Shown here in pieces: positions 26,646 to 34,446 of a stretch of DNA of 64,000 bases. The stretch comes from Oscillospiraceae bacterium (GTDB lineage: Bacteria; Bacillota; Clostridia; Oscillospirales; Oscillospiraceae). The notes under the pieces are model-generated. The model had not been told where the DNA came from. It ran no database searches and saw nothing but the letters and a program-made list of their open reading frames with translations. Numbering within the stretch: position 1 is the stretch's first letter; each line of letters starts with the position of its first letter. The DNA is taken from positions 16,917 to 80,916 of the forward strand of contig JAFTYM010000018.1 of assembly GCA_017461585.1 (NCBI GenBank), given 5' to 3'. The position numbers and the translations under genes are program-made.

Positions 26646-29483
26646 TTGAAGAAACTTACCAGAAGAACTCTCGTTGTTAACGGTGTAGAGAGATTTTTCC
26701 TCTGTGACCCCGAGAAGGATACCCTCGCTGAGGTTCTCCGCCGCAATGGTCTCACAGGCGTAAAAGTCGGCTGCGGCACAGGCGTTTGCGGTGCTTGCTC
26801 CATCATCTTAAACGGCGAAGTAAAGCGCTCCTGTACTGTAAAGATCGGCAATGTCGAAGAGTACTCTGAGATCATCACAATCGAAGGCATCGGTACTCCC
26901 ACAAACATGCATCCCCTGCAGCAGGCTTGGGCTTTCGTAGGCGCTGCACAGTGCGGCTTCTGCTCCCCCGGCTTTATCGTTTCTGCTTACGGTCTGCTCC
27001 TCAAGAATCCCGATCCCACACGTGAAGAGGTTCGTGAGTGGTTCCGTAAGAACCGCAACGTTTGCCGCTGCACAGGTTACAAGCCCATCGTTGATGCTGT
27101 TATGCTCGCTGCAAAGGTTATGCGCGGTGAAGCTACCATGGCTGACATTACATATAACGAGGCAGAAGAGAAGGACATCTACGGTTCCTCCCGTCCCCGT
27201 CCCACAGCTGTTGCCAAGGCTTGCGGTCTGACAGATTTCGGTGATGACATCGGTCTCAGACTTCCCGAAGGCTTTGCACATCTTGCTGTTGTTCTCTCCA
27301 CAGTTCCCCATGCTAAGATCAACAACATCGACATCGCTGAAGCTGAGCAGGCAGAAGGCGTTTACAAGGTATTCACAGCTAAGGATGTTAAGGGTTCCAA
27401 CAACCTTGCTTTCCCCATGTTCAACCCCAGAACAAAGGGTCAGGGCATCACAGACCACCCCATCATCGCAGGCGAGAAGATCTGCAAGATCGGTGACGTA
27501 GTTGCTGTTGTTGCTGCTGACACAGTTGAAAATGCACGCGCAGCTGCAAAGCTCGTAAAGCAGGATCTTGAAGTACTTCCCTACTACATGACTGCTCCCG
27601 AGGCTGTTGCTCCCGGTGCAATGCAGATCCACAATACTCTGCCCAACTTCCACGTTGTTGCTCCTGTTCAGAAGGGCGACGATGTTAACGAGATCTTTGA
27701 TAACTCTTCTATCGTTGCAGAAGGCAGCTTCTCTTCTCAGCACGAGCCCCATCTGCCCATCGAGCCCGATATGGGTGTTGGCTACATTGATGAGGACGGC
27801 AAGTATGTTATCCAGATCAAGTGCCAGAACCTGACAGAGACACTTGGTTCTACAGCAGGCGCTACTGGCGTTGCTCCCGAGAACCTGAGAGTTATCTCCA
27901 ATGCTCCCGGCGGTATGTTCGGCTATGGTATCACAAGCCCTGTTCCCGCTATCCTTGTTACAGCTATGCAGCACCTTGACAGACCCTGCAGCATCAGCCT
28001 TAACTATGAGGAGTTCAACCACGTTTCCGGTAAGCGTTCCGGTACATTCTCCAACGGCCGTATCGCTGTTGATGAAAACGGCAAGATCGCAGCTTGTGAG
28101 TATGACGTAGTTCTTGACCACGGTGCATACACAGGCGTTGCTCCCATGATCTTCAACAACCTGATTTCCATCGGTTTCCATGGTTACAACATCCCCAACA
28201 TGCGTGGTCTGGCTCGCGGTGCTACATCCAACCAGAACTTCAACACAGCTTACCGTGGATTCGGCTCTCCCCAGATCTACACAACAACTGAAGCTCTTAT
28301 CGATATGGCTGCTGAAAAGGCTGGCATCGATCCCTTCGAGTTCCGTCTTAACAACATTGCACGCGAAGGCGACACAACTATCAACCAGCGCCCCTACAAG
28401 GAGTACATCTACCCCGAACTGATGGAGATGGCTCGTCCTGTTTACACAGAGTACAAGGCTATCGCTGATGCAGCTAAGGCAGAGGGCAAGCATGTTGGTG
28501 TTGGTATGTCCCTCGGCGGATTCCTTGCTACAACAGGTGCTATCGACTCTTCCGAGATCAGCATTGAGCTTCTTCCCAACGGCAAGTTCATGCTCTCCAA
28601 CACATGGGAAGATGTTGGTCAGGGCGGCGATATCGGTTCTCTGACACACGCTGTTAAGGCACTTTCTCCCATGGGCGTTAAGGCAGAACAGGTCGTTCTC
28701 CGCATGAACGACACAAAGACATGCCCCGACTCCGGTCTTTCCGCTGCAAGCCGTCAGCACGTTATGACAGGTTCCGCTATTAAGGATGGCGCAGAGAAGC
28801 TCATGGCTGCTATGCGTAAGGAAGACGGTACATACCGCACTTACGACGAGATGGTAGCAGAGGGCATCCCCACAAGCTACATCGGTCACTATGACCAGTT
28901 CAACCAGGGTATCGATCACGCTCTCAACCCCAACGATGGCTCCGGTGATAAGGACTCCATCTTCATGTACGGCATCAACATGTGTCTTGTTGAAGTTGAT
29001 GTAAACACAGGTAAGACACAGGTTCTCAAGTACACAACAGTTGCTGACCTCGGCACAATCGGCAATAAGCTTGCTGTTCTCGGTCAGGCTTACGGCGGTC
29101 TCTCTCACAGCATCGGCTTCGCTCTGTCTGAGGATTACAATCCCCTCCAGAAGAAGTCCGGCAGCATCGCAGGCTGTGGTGTTCCCACAATCGATGCTAT
29201 CCCCGATGATTTCAACGTCATCTTCAAGGAGACTCCCAGAGCAAACGGTCCTTACGGTTCTTCCGGCTGTACAGAGCTGTTCCAGTCCTCCGGTCATATG
29301 GCAGTTATCAACGCTATCAACAACGCTACAGGCGTTCGTGTATACGACCTTCCCGCTACACCTGATAAGGTTAAGGCTGGTTGGGAGAAACTGCAGAAGG
29401 GTGAAGATCTGACACCTGCTAAGTACTTCCTTGGTTCTGACCTCGACGATGAATTCGACGAGATCGCAGACAACCCCATGTAA
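26646..29483 (+). CDS. Molybdopterin-dependent aldehyde oxidoreductase (xanthine oxidase family), single chain
   Basis: 945 residues. N-terminal plant-type [2Fe-2S] domain with VGCGTGVCGACS and a fourth Cys near residue 63, a second all-helical [2Fe-2S] domain with CGFCSPGF and CRCTGYKP, then the molybdopterin-binding domains (YRGFGSPQIYTTTEALIDM). Catalytic Glu lies in GSSGCTELFQSSGH near the end. There is no FAD domain, so the layout is that of Mop-type aldehyde oxidoreductases and not XdhABC. Start TTG at 26646 is preferred over 26637 because AGAAAGG sits 9 bases before it. Codon use is as biased as in hppA, suggesting abundance. Substrate unproven; it leads a three-gene module. Confidence 0.88.
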   Translation: MKKLTRRTLVVNGVERFFLCDPEKDTLAEVLRRNGLTGVKVGCGTGVCGACSIILNGEVKRSCTVKIGNVEEYSEIITIEGIGTPTNMHPLQQAWAFVGAAQCGFCSPGFIVSAYGLLLKNPDPTREEVREWFRKNRNVCRCTGYKPIVDAVMLAAKVMRGEATMADITYNEAEEKDIYGSSRPRPTAVAKACGLTDFGDDIGLRLPEGFAHLAVVLSTVPHAKINNIDIAEAEQAEGVYKVFTAKDVKGSNNLAFPMFNPRTKGQGITDHPIIAGEKICKIGDVVAVVAADTVENARAAAKLVKQDLEVLPYYMTAPEAVAPGAMQIHNTLPNFHVVAPVQKGDDVNEIFDNSSIVAEGSFSSQHEPHLPIEPDMGVGYIDEDGKYVIQIKCQNLTETLGSTAGATGVAPENLRVISNAPGGMFGYGITSPVPAILVTAMQHLDRPCSISLNYEEFNHVSGKRSGTFSNGRIAVDENGKIAACEYDVVLDHGAYTGVAPMIFNNLISIGFHGYNIPNMRGLARGATSNQNFNTAYRGFGSPQIYTTTEALIDMAAEKAGIDPFEFRLNNIAREGDTTINQRPYKEYIYPELMEMARPVYTEYKAIADAAKAEGKHVGVGMSLGGFLATTGAIDSSEISIELLPNGKFMLSNTWEDVGQGGDIGSLTHAVKALSPMGVKAEQVVLRMNDTKTCPDSGLSAASRQHVMTGSAIKDGAEKLMAAMRKEDGTYRTYDEMVAEGIPTSYIGHYDQFNQGIDHALNPNDGSGDKDSIFMYGINMCLVEVDVNTGKTQVLKYTTVADLGTIGNKLAVLGQAYGGLSHSIGFALSEDYNPLQKKSGSIAGCGVPTIDAIPDDFNVIFKETPRANGPYGSSGCTELFQSSGHMAVINAINNATGVRVYDLPATPDKVKAGWEKLQKGEDLTPAKYFLGSDLDDEFDEIADNPM

Positions 29484-29559
29484 TCGTAAATAGCATTTAA
29501 ATTCAAAGGGCGGACGTCTGATGACGCCCGCCCTTTAGCCTAACAAGGAGGTTATCCTT

Positions 29560-31791
29560 ATGCTGCAATCAGAAGCTTTAAAATTTACAGAAGGATGTTT
29601 CAACGGTGAACCTGCCTCCTGTACCTTCGCATGTCCCTATCATATCGACCTGCGCTCCTTTCTCAAAAAAGCCGCAAGAGGTCGCTGGGACTCCTGCTAT
29701 AAGGATCTTATGAATACCGTGGCTTTCCCATATATCGCCTGCAGCATCTGCCCCAAAAGCTGCGCAGATTCATGTCAGCGCAAGCTGGTGGGAGATGAAC
29801 CTATCGCAATTTCCGATATAGAAATGGCATGTATAGAATACGCAAAAAGCCACTCTCCTGAAGTTTTTTCAGTTTCTGTAAAGCCTCAGAGCATTGCTGT
29901 TGTCGGCGCGGGAATCTGCGGTCTTACCGCAGCATTTTTCCTCTCTCAGAAACAGTTTAATGTAGTGGTATATGACAAGTCTGATTCTGTTGGCGGAAGC
30001 CTCAAAAATCATCCCGAGTTTACAAAATTTGCTGAGGACATCAGTGCAAAATTCATATCTGACCGCGTCGTATTTAAGCTTGAACATGAAGTTACAGCCA
30101 TTTCCGAGCTTGAAAGCTTTGACGCAGTACTGATTGCAACTGGTGCCGGAGCTGACCTGTTTGATCTTGCAGCTTCCAGAGATGCCAAAACCTTCCAGAC
30201 AAAGGAAAAAGGCTTTTTTGCCTGCGGTAAGGTATGTGGATGCACAGACTATGAAGCACTCTCCGAGGGCATCACAGTTGCAAATCTCATTGAAGCTTAC
30301 ATTCTCTCAGGTTCACCTGACTTCGGTGTTAAAGAGTGGAATACTTCAAACTGTACACGCTTTATAAAGCACACAGGCGCTGCATCTGTTCCTCTTACCG
30401 CGAAAAGCGGCGAGGTATATACAAAGGACGAGGCAAAAGCCGAGGCTGCAAGGTGTCTGCAATGCGATTGCAAGGCTTGTCTTGAGATATGCGAATTTAT
30501 GCGCAAATACAAGAAAAAGCCCACCAAGCTCGCTACAGAGGTTTATATGGACTCGCAGGTTCGTCCTCCCATTACAACCCATAGCGCTACAAAGGCTGTT
30601 TACGCATGCAATCTGTGCGGTAAATGTTCAGATGTTTGCCCCGAGAACACCGATCTCCCCGGTCTGTTCTGCTTCTCCCGTCAAAGCCGCGTAGAACGCA
30701 ACGACTATCCCCCTGCTTTCCATGACTTTTGGGTACAAAGTCAGAAGTTCTTCTCAGGCGAAGCAGCATATTCCTTTGCACCCGAGGAAAAATGTGAATA
30801 CGCATTCTTCCCCGGTTGTCAACTTGCAGCCGCTGATCCGGCTTACGTTGAGAAGGCTTATGAGTTCCTGCACGACAACTATGGCGCAGGCATTATCTCT
30901 TCCTGCTGCGGCGCCCCCTCTTACTGGGGCGGTGATAAGGTACTTTTAGATGAGAACACCGAGCATATCAGAGCAGAATGGGAAAAGCTTGGCAAACCTA
31001 CACTTGTAACAGCATGCACATCCTGCACAAAGATGCTGAAAATGGTACTTCCCGAAATCACAGTCACTTCACTCTATACACTCATGGACGAAAAGGGTCT
31101 TTGCGGTGATTTGTCAGAATTTAAGAAAATCTCTGTATTTGATCCCTGCTCTGTTTATGTGACCCCCAGCGTTATTAACGCTGTCCGCAATCTTGCGGGT
31201 AGATGCGGTACTGAGGTTTCAGATTATGATTCTGACGGTCAGTGCTGCGGCAACGGCGGTCACATTAAGCTGGCAGACTTTGCTCTCTATAAAGACATCA
31301 CAAGAAACAGAGCTGCAGATTCCGAGCATCCATACCTCGTCTACTGTGTTAACTGCCGCGAGGTATTTAAGGCACAGGGTAAGGACACAAAGCATATTCT
31401 GGAAGCTGTATTCGGCTTTGACGCAGGTAACACACCACATCTCGAGGAAAAGAAAAGGAACGGTATTATGGCGAAAGTAAGACTTTTGGATAAGTACAAA
31501 AACTTCAAATTTGTCCCGTCTGATAAGCCTTGGGATGATGTTAAAATCAACATTTCCGACGATGTCCGACTTAAGATGGAGGACAAGATGATAACAGACG
31601 GAAATGTCCGTGAGACTATCTGGAGCTGCGAGGAGTCCGGTGAGGGCTTCTACTCCCCCGATACAGAAACTTATCTCGGTTGTCTTGTAAAGCCCGTACT
31701 CACATATTGGGTCGAGTATAAGAAAAACGGTGATGCTTTTGATGTTTCAAATGTCTACTGTCACCGTATGCATTTCAGAGAAAAAGAGTAG
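29560..31791 (+). CDS. FAD/iron-sulfur/CCG-domain electron-transfer protein
   Basis: 743 residues, a mosaic. The N-terminal segment (cysteines in SCTFACPYH and CSICPKSCADSC) resembles the Fe-S adaptor of glutamate synthase small subunit-like proteins. Then an FAD-binding Rossmann region IAVVGAGICGLTAAFFLS (about 110-130), further Cys clusters (CLQCDCKACLEIC and CNLCGKCSDVCPENTD), and two CCG cysteine-rich domains as in HdrB/GlpC (SSCCGAPSYWGG; GQCCGNGGHIK). It ends in a unique domain with CHRMHFREKE. It lies 76 bases after the Mo enzyme and 14 before the small redox protein. It probably collects electrons from the oxidoreductase; the final acceptor is unknown. Confidence 0.82.
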   Translation: MLQSEALKFTEGCFNGEPASCTFACPYHIDLRSFLKKAARGRWDSCYKDLMNTVAFPYIACSICPKSCADSCQRKLVGDEPIAISDIEMACIEYAKSHSPEVFSVSVKPQSIAVVGAGICGLTAAFFLSQKQFNVVVYDKSDSVGGSLKNHPEFTKFAEDISAKFISDRVVFKLEHEVTAISELESFDAVLIATGAGADLFDLAASRDAKTFQTKEKGFFACGKVCGCTDYEALSEGITVANLIEAYILSGSPDFGVKEWNTSNCTRFIKHTGAASVPLTAKSGEVYTKDEAKAEAARCLQCDCKACLEICEFMRKYKKKPTKLATEVYMDSQVRPPITTHSATKAVYACNLCGKCSDVCPENTDLPGLFCFSRQSRVERNDYPPAFHDFWVQSQKFFSGEAAYSFAPEEKCEYAFFPGCQLAAADPAYVEKAYEFLHDNYGAGIISSCCGAPSYWGGDKVLLDENTEHIRAEWEKLGKPTLVTACTSCTKMLKMVLPEITVTSLYTLMDEKGLCGDLSEFKKISVFDPCSVYVTPSVINAVRNLAGRCGTEVSDYDSDGQCCGNGGHIKLADFALYKDITRNRAADSEHPYLVYCVNCREVFKAQGKDTKHILEAVFGFDAGNTPHLEEKKRNGIMAKVRLLDKYKNFKFVPSDKPWDDVKINISDDVRLKMEDKMITDGNVRETIWSCEESGEGFYSPDTETYLGCLVKPVLTYWVEYKKNGDAFDVSNVYCHRMHFREKE

Positions 31792-31805
31792 GAGGTTGCA
31801 GCAAC

Positions 31806-31994
31806 ATGGCAAATAAATGGATATGCAGAAAATGCGGTGAAGAGCTGCAGACTAAAAAAACTCTGTTCGAATATTTAGAGCACAACTTCAGCGAGGATCT
31901 ACCCCGCTGCCCCAAGTGCGGCAAGGTTTTTATTTCCTCCGAACTTGCTCTCGGTCGTATGACCGACGTTGAAGAAATGCTTGAAGGCAAATAA
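31806..31994 (+). CDS. Small CxxC/CxxC redox or zinc-ribbon protein
   Basis: 62 residues, MANKWICRKCGEELQTKKTL..., with two CxxC pairs (CRKC at 7-10 and CPKC about 36-39) that form a rubredoxin/zinc-ribbon knuckle. Small proteins of this type accompany the aldehyde oxidoreductase and the CCG flavoprotein in other anaerobes (I recall the Desulfovibrio DVU1557-1559 genes). It is the last gene of the operon, 14 bases after the flavoprotein, and a terminator follows at once. It may bind iron as an electron carrier or zinc structurally. Confidence 0.8.
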   Translation: MANKWICRKCGEELQTKKTLFEYLEHNFSEDLPRCPKCGKVFISSELALGRMTDVEEMLEGK

Positions 31995-31997
31995 GAT

Positions 31998-32033
31998 AAA
32001 GGCATTGAACCTATTGGTTCAATGCCTTTTTTG
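31998..32033 (+). terminator. Terminator of the Mo-hydroxylase operon
   Basis: AAAGGCATTGAACC, TATT loop, GGTTCAATGCCTTTTTT (31998-32032). Confidence 0.92.
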
Positions 32034-32036
32034 TCT

Positions 32037-32127
32037 ATAAGCCTTCCGCTTAAGGAATAACGCTGCCTGCGGGCAGCTACACCTCATCAGTCAGCTGTCG
32101 CTGACAGCTTCCCCTCAAGGGGAAGCC
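32037..32127. repeat. REP-like palindromic element
   Basis: Consists of consecutive hairpins: GCTGCC TGCG GGCAGC, AGCTGTC GCT GACAGCT, and GCTTCCCC TCAA GGGGAAGC, linked by CTACACCTCATCAGTC. This CTCATCAGTCAGCT...GACAGCTTCCCC pattern is familiar to me as a dispersed repeat in many gut Clostridia genomes. One copy in the window, between a terminator and the 3' end of the M24 peptidase gene. Confidence 0.6.
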
Positions 32128-32135
32128 TCTGTGCA

Positions 32136-32825
32136 TTATAGTTCAATCAGCGTGCCATTCTCAATGCGATAAATGTTCTCCATTTTATATCCGAATACTG
32201 AGTTTGGTCTGCTTATATGTGGTTCAAATGTAAATGCTTCAACTTCAGAAAGCTTTATATTGTTTCCCTTTTCAATATATATTCTGTCATTCTTATTCCT
32301 AATAATTGAATGCCCGAGATTGCCCAAGAAGTCCAGATTTGCAAATTCTCTGTTTGCAATAACATCATTCATGTAATAAAACAACTCTTCGAATGTTGTT
32401 TCAGTTGTCACATACTCGCGCATGACTTTATGCAGATGTTTTTCCATTTGTAAGCCTGCACGCCACTCATCATTGGAAATATCTTCTGTACTTGCAATTA
32501 CACAACCATTCTCAACGATGATTGTTCGTGCATAATCTCCCCATACATTGTTGCATTGCGGGCTAAGATCTATCGTAACAATATCATTATCTTTTACGAT
32601 CGCATCAGGCGTAGTATATTCTCTGCCTGACACCGATAAAACTGTATCAGTACCGCTGAATATAAACGCACCGACATCCCAATACCAAAAAGAATCTGCA
32701 CCGTTTTTGAGCATATAGTCTTCACAAAGAGTCCTAACTTCTGTGAGCTTCATGCCCGGTTTTATAACTGACGCAGCATAATTCATGGTACTGCGGCAAA
32801 GATTTTGCATATCATGTATTGTCAT
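32136..32825 (-). CDS. M24 family metallopeptidase (Xaa-Pro aminopeptidase-like)
   Basis: 229 residues containing only the pita-bread catalytic domain, without the N-terminal creatinase domain of PepQ/PepP. Metal ligands are visible: Asp86 (VTIDLSP), Asp97 (VWGDYART), His173 (NLGHSI), and Glu in SEVEAFTFEPH; the last Glu ligand is not obvious near the C-terminus. The substrate could be a proline dipeptide, or the protein could be non-proteolytic. Its start overlaps the upstream DUF1643 gene by 4 bases, so the two form an operon. Confidence 0.78.
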   Translation of the reverse strand: MTIHDMQNLCRSTMNYAASVIKPGMKLTEVRTLCEDYMLKNGADSFWYWDVGAFIFSGTDTVLSVSGREYTTPDAIVKDNDIVTIDLSPQCNNVWGDYARTIIVENGCVIASTEDISNDEWRAGLQMEKHLHKVMREYVTTETTFEELFYYMNDVIANREFANLDFLGNLGHSIIRNKNDRIYIEKGNNIKLSEVEAFTFEPHISRPNSVFGYKMENIYRIENGTLIEL

Positions 32826-33433
32826 ATCTTACTCAAATAACCTTCCATATCAAAATCTTCAACAATACTGTCTTTTTTGAGGTACAGAGGATGGTGGGGA
32901 TGACCTTTTTTAGATGGTTTACCTGCCATTACCCATTTTGCGCCAAATTCTTCACCTATGCTTACCATGTCCTGCAGGCACTTTTTAAGGTAATCGCGCT
33001 TTTCAACGATAGTTCCCCAGGCTGCCCACACAACTGGTTTTTCACCGCTGCGCTCTAAAACCCAGCGAAAAGCCAGCATATTTTCACGGTGCAGAGCCTC
33101 ATTGAAGCACTTATCCATTTGGTCGGGGTCTGTGGCTCTCTGGGCATAGACATTGAACATGATAAAAGAGTCAAAACCGTTGCCGAGAGCGATACGCTCT
33201 ACGGATTTGAGAGTATTATCAAGATTATCCGGCTCTGCGGTGGAGGGGTTTATGCCTATGGTTATCAGCGGACGGGTACCGCTTGTGCCGAGAATATATC
33301 GGTATTCGGAATAAAAATCTGGTATGTAGAGCCATTTTTCACGGTCATAATCTGCACTGTCTTCTTTATGACGGCATGCATCTTCAAATGTAAGGATGCT
33401 TATATCTGTAGTTTCACATTCGGGAATATGCAT
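32822..33433 (-). CDS. DUF1643 domain protein
   Basis: 203 residues with the DUF1643 core: YILGTSGTRPLITIGINPSTAEPDNLDNTLKSVERI and FDSFIMFNVYAQRATDP, then AWGTIVEKRDYLKKC. The fold is thought to be related to uracil-DNA glycosylase-like nucleic acid enzymes, but no biochemical role is established that I know of. First gene of a pair with the M24 peptidase (ATGA overlap). No promoter was obvious in the 120 bases upstream. Confidence 0.8.
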   Translation of the reverse strand: MHIPECETTDISILTFEDACRHKEDSADYDREKWLYIPDFYSEYRYILGTSGTRPLITIGINPSTAEPDNLDNTLKSVERIALGNGFDSFIMFNVYAQRATDPDQMDKCFNEALHRENMLAFRWVLERSGEKPVVWAAWGTIVEKRDYLKKCLQDMVSIGEEFGAKWVMAGKPSKKGHPHHPLYLKKDSIVEDFDMEGYLSKI

Positions 33434-33495
33434 CTTTTTACCTCCCGTATTTTTTATTTATCTTACCATCAGAAAGAAAAATTTTCAATCTGCAC

Positions 33496-33525
33496 TTGTG
33501 TAGAAGCCGTAAAATCCTGTATAAT
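33496..33525 (+). promoter_or_regulatory. Promoter of the metal exporter gene
   Basis: TTGTGT (33496-33501), 18-base spacer, TATAAT (33520-33525), 34 bases before the ATG. Confidence 0.45.
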
Positions 33526-33559
33526 GTATTGCACATAATTTTTAATACGGAGTTTTTAT

Positions 33560-34405
33560 ATGCACGAATTCTTACATATTTTGGAACATTCTGTCCTTGA
33601 TACACTAAAGCTGCTGCCGTTTTTGCTGCTCACATATCTGTTTATGGAATATCTTGAGCACAAAATGAGCGATAAGGCTGCATCTGTTATAAACCGCGCC
33701 GGTAATCTGGGTCCTGTTTTGGGCGGTGTTTTGGGTATTGTTCCTCAATGCGGCTTTTCCGCAGCTATGTCCAACCTTTTTGCAGGCGGTCTTATTACCC
33801 GCGGTACTCTGCTGGCTGTCTTTCTCTCAACCTCTGATGAGATGCTGCCCATTCTCATCTCCCGTCAGGTACCCGCAGCGCTCATTCTCAAAATACTTGC
33901 TGTAAAGGTCGTTACCGCAGTCATCGCAGGTCTGCTTGTGGATCTTCTTTTCACAAAGCACAGACATGCCGACATTCACGACCTGTGTGAGGACGAAAAC
34001 TGCCATTGCGAGCACGGCATTTTCCTCTCGGCGCTCAAGCACACAGGACAGATTTTGCTGTTTGTATTCCTTGTGAATTTCGCGCTCACCGCTGTTATTG
34101 AATACATCGGCGAGGACAGCCTTGCAAACTTTATTATGAACAAGCCTGTTATAGGTGAGCTTCTTTCAGGCATTATCGGTCTTATCCCCAACTGTGCGTC
34201 ATCTATCGCCATCACAGAGCTGTACCTTCAGGGCGGCATGAGCACGGGTGCTATGCTGTCGGGTCTTATGACAGGTTCGGGCGTAGGTCTTCTCATCCTC
34301 TTCCGTACCAACAAAAACCCCAGAGAGAATTTTAAAATTCTTGCCATGCTCTACGGCAGCGGCGTTGTATACGGATTTCTGGCAGGACTTCTCCCGATAT
34401 TTTAA
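33560..34405 (+). CDS. Putative 10-TM heavy-metal / manganese exporter (ArsP_2-like)
   Basis: 281 residues in two homologous membrane halves. Each half has a conserved turn: GVLGIVPQCGFSAAMSNLFAGG in the first and GIIGLIPNCASSIAITELYLQGG in the second, both with a Pro-x-Cys pair in a helix break, as in the family called putative 10-TM metal exporter. Between the halves is a His/Cys-rich loop (KHRHADIHDLCEDENCHCEHG) that looks like a metal-binding segment. It has its own promoter and terminator. Cargo (Mn, As or another metal) is not certain. Confidence 0.75.
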   Translation: MHEFLHILEHSVLDTLKLLPFLLLTYLFMEYLEHKMSDKAASVINRAGNLGPVLGGVLGIVPQCGFSAAMSNLFAGGLITRGTLLAVFLSTSDEMLPILISRQVPAALILKILAVKVVTAVIAGLLVDLLFTKHRHADIHDLCEDENCHCEHGIFLSALKHTGQILLFVFLVNFALTAVIEYIGEDSLANFIMNKPVIGELLSGIIGLIPNCASSIAITELYLQGGMSTGAMLSGLMTGSGVGLLILFRTNKNPRENFKILAMLYGSGVVYGFLAGLLPIF

Positions 34406-34412
34406 AACAGCA

Positions 34413-34446
34413 AAACGCCTGTATCGTTATGATACAGGCGTTAATT
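34413..34446. terminator. Bidirectional hairpin, metal exporter / solute-binding protein
   Basis: AACGCCTGTATC (34414-34425), GTTAT, GATACAGGCGTT (34431-34442), then AATTTTG. The last five codons and the stop of the minus-strand solute-binding gene are inside the hairpin. Confidence 0.75.

Noticed and set aside
26808-29297. 829-residue open frame opposite the Mo-hydroxylase gene
   Set aside because: Same cause; low-complexity composition, no ribosome binding site, no motif.
33434-33559. yybP-ykoY manganese riboswitch before the metal exporter
   Set aside because: The promoter lies 34 bases before the start codon, leaving no room for the aptamer.
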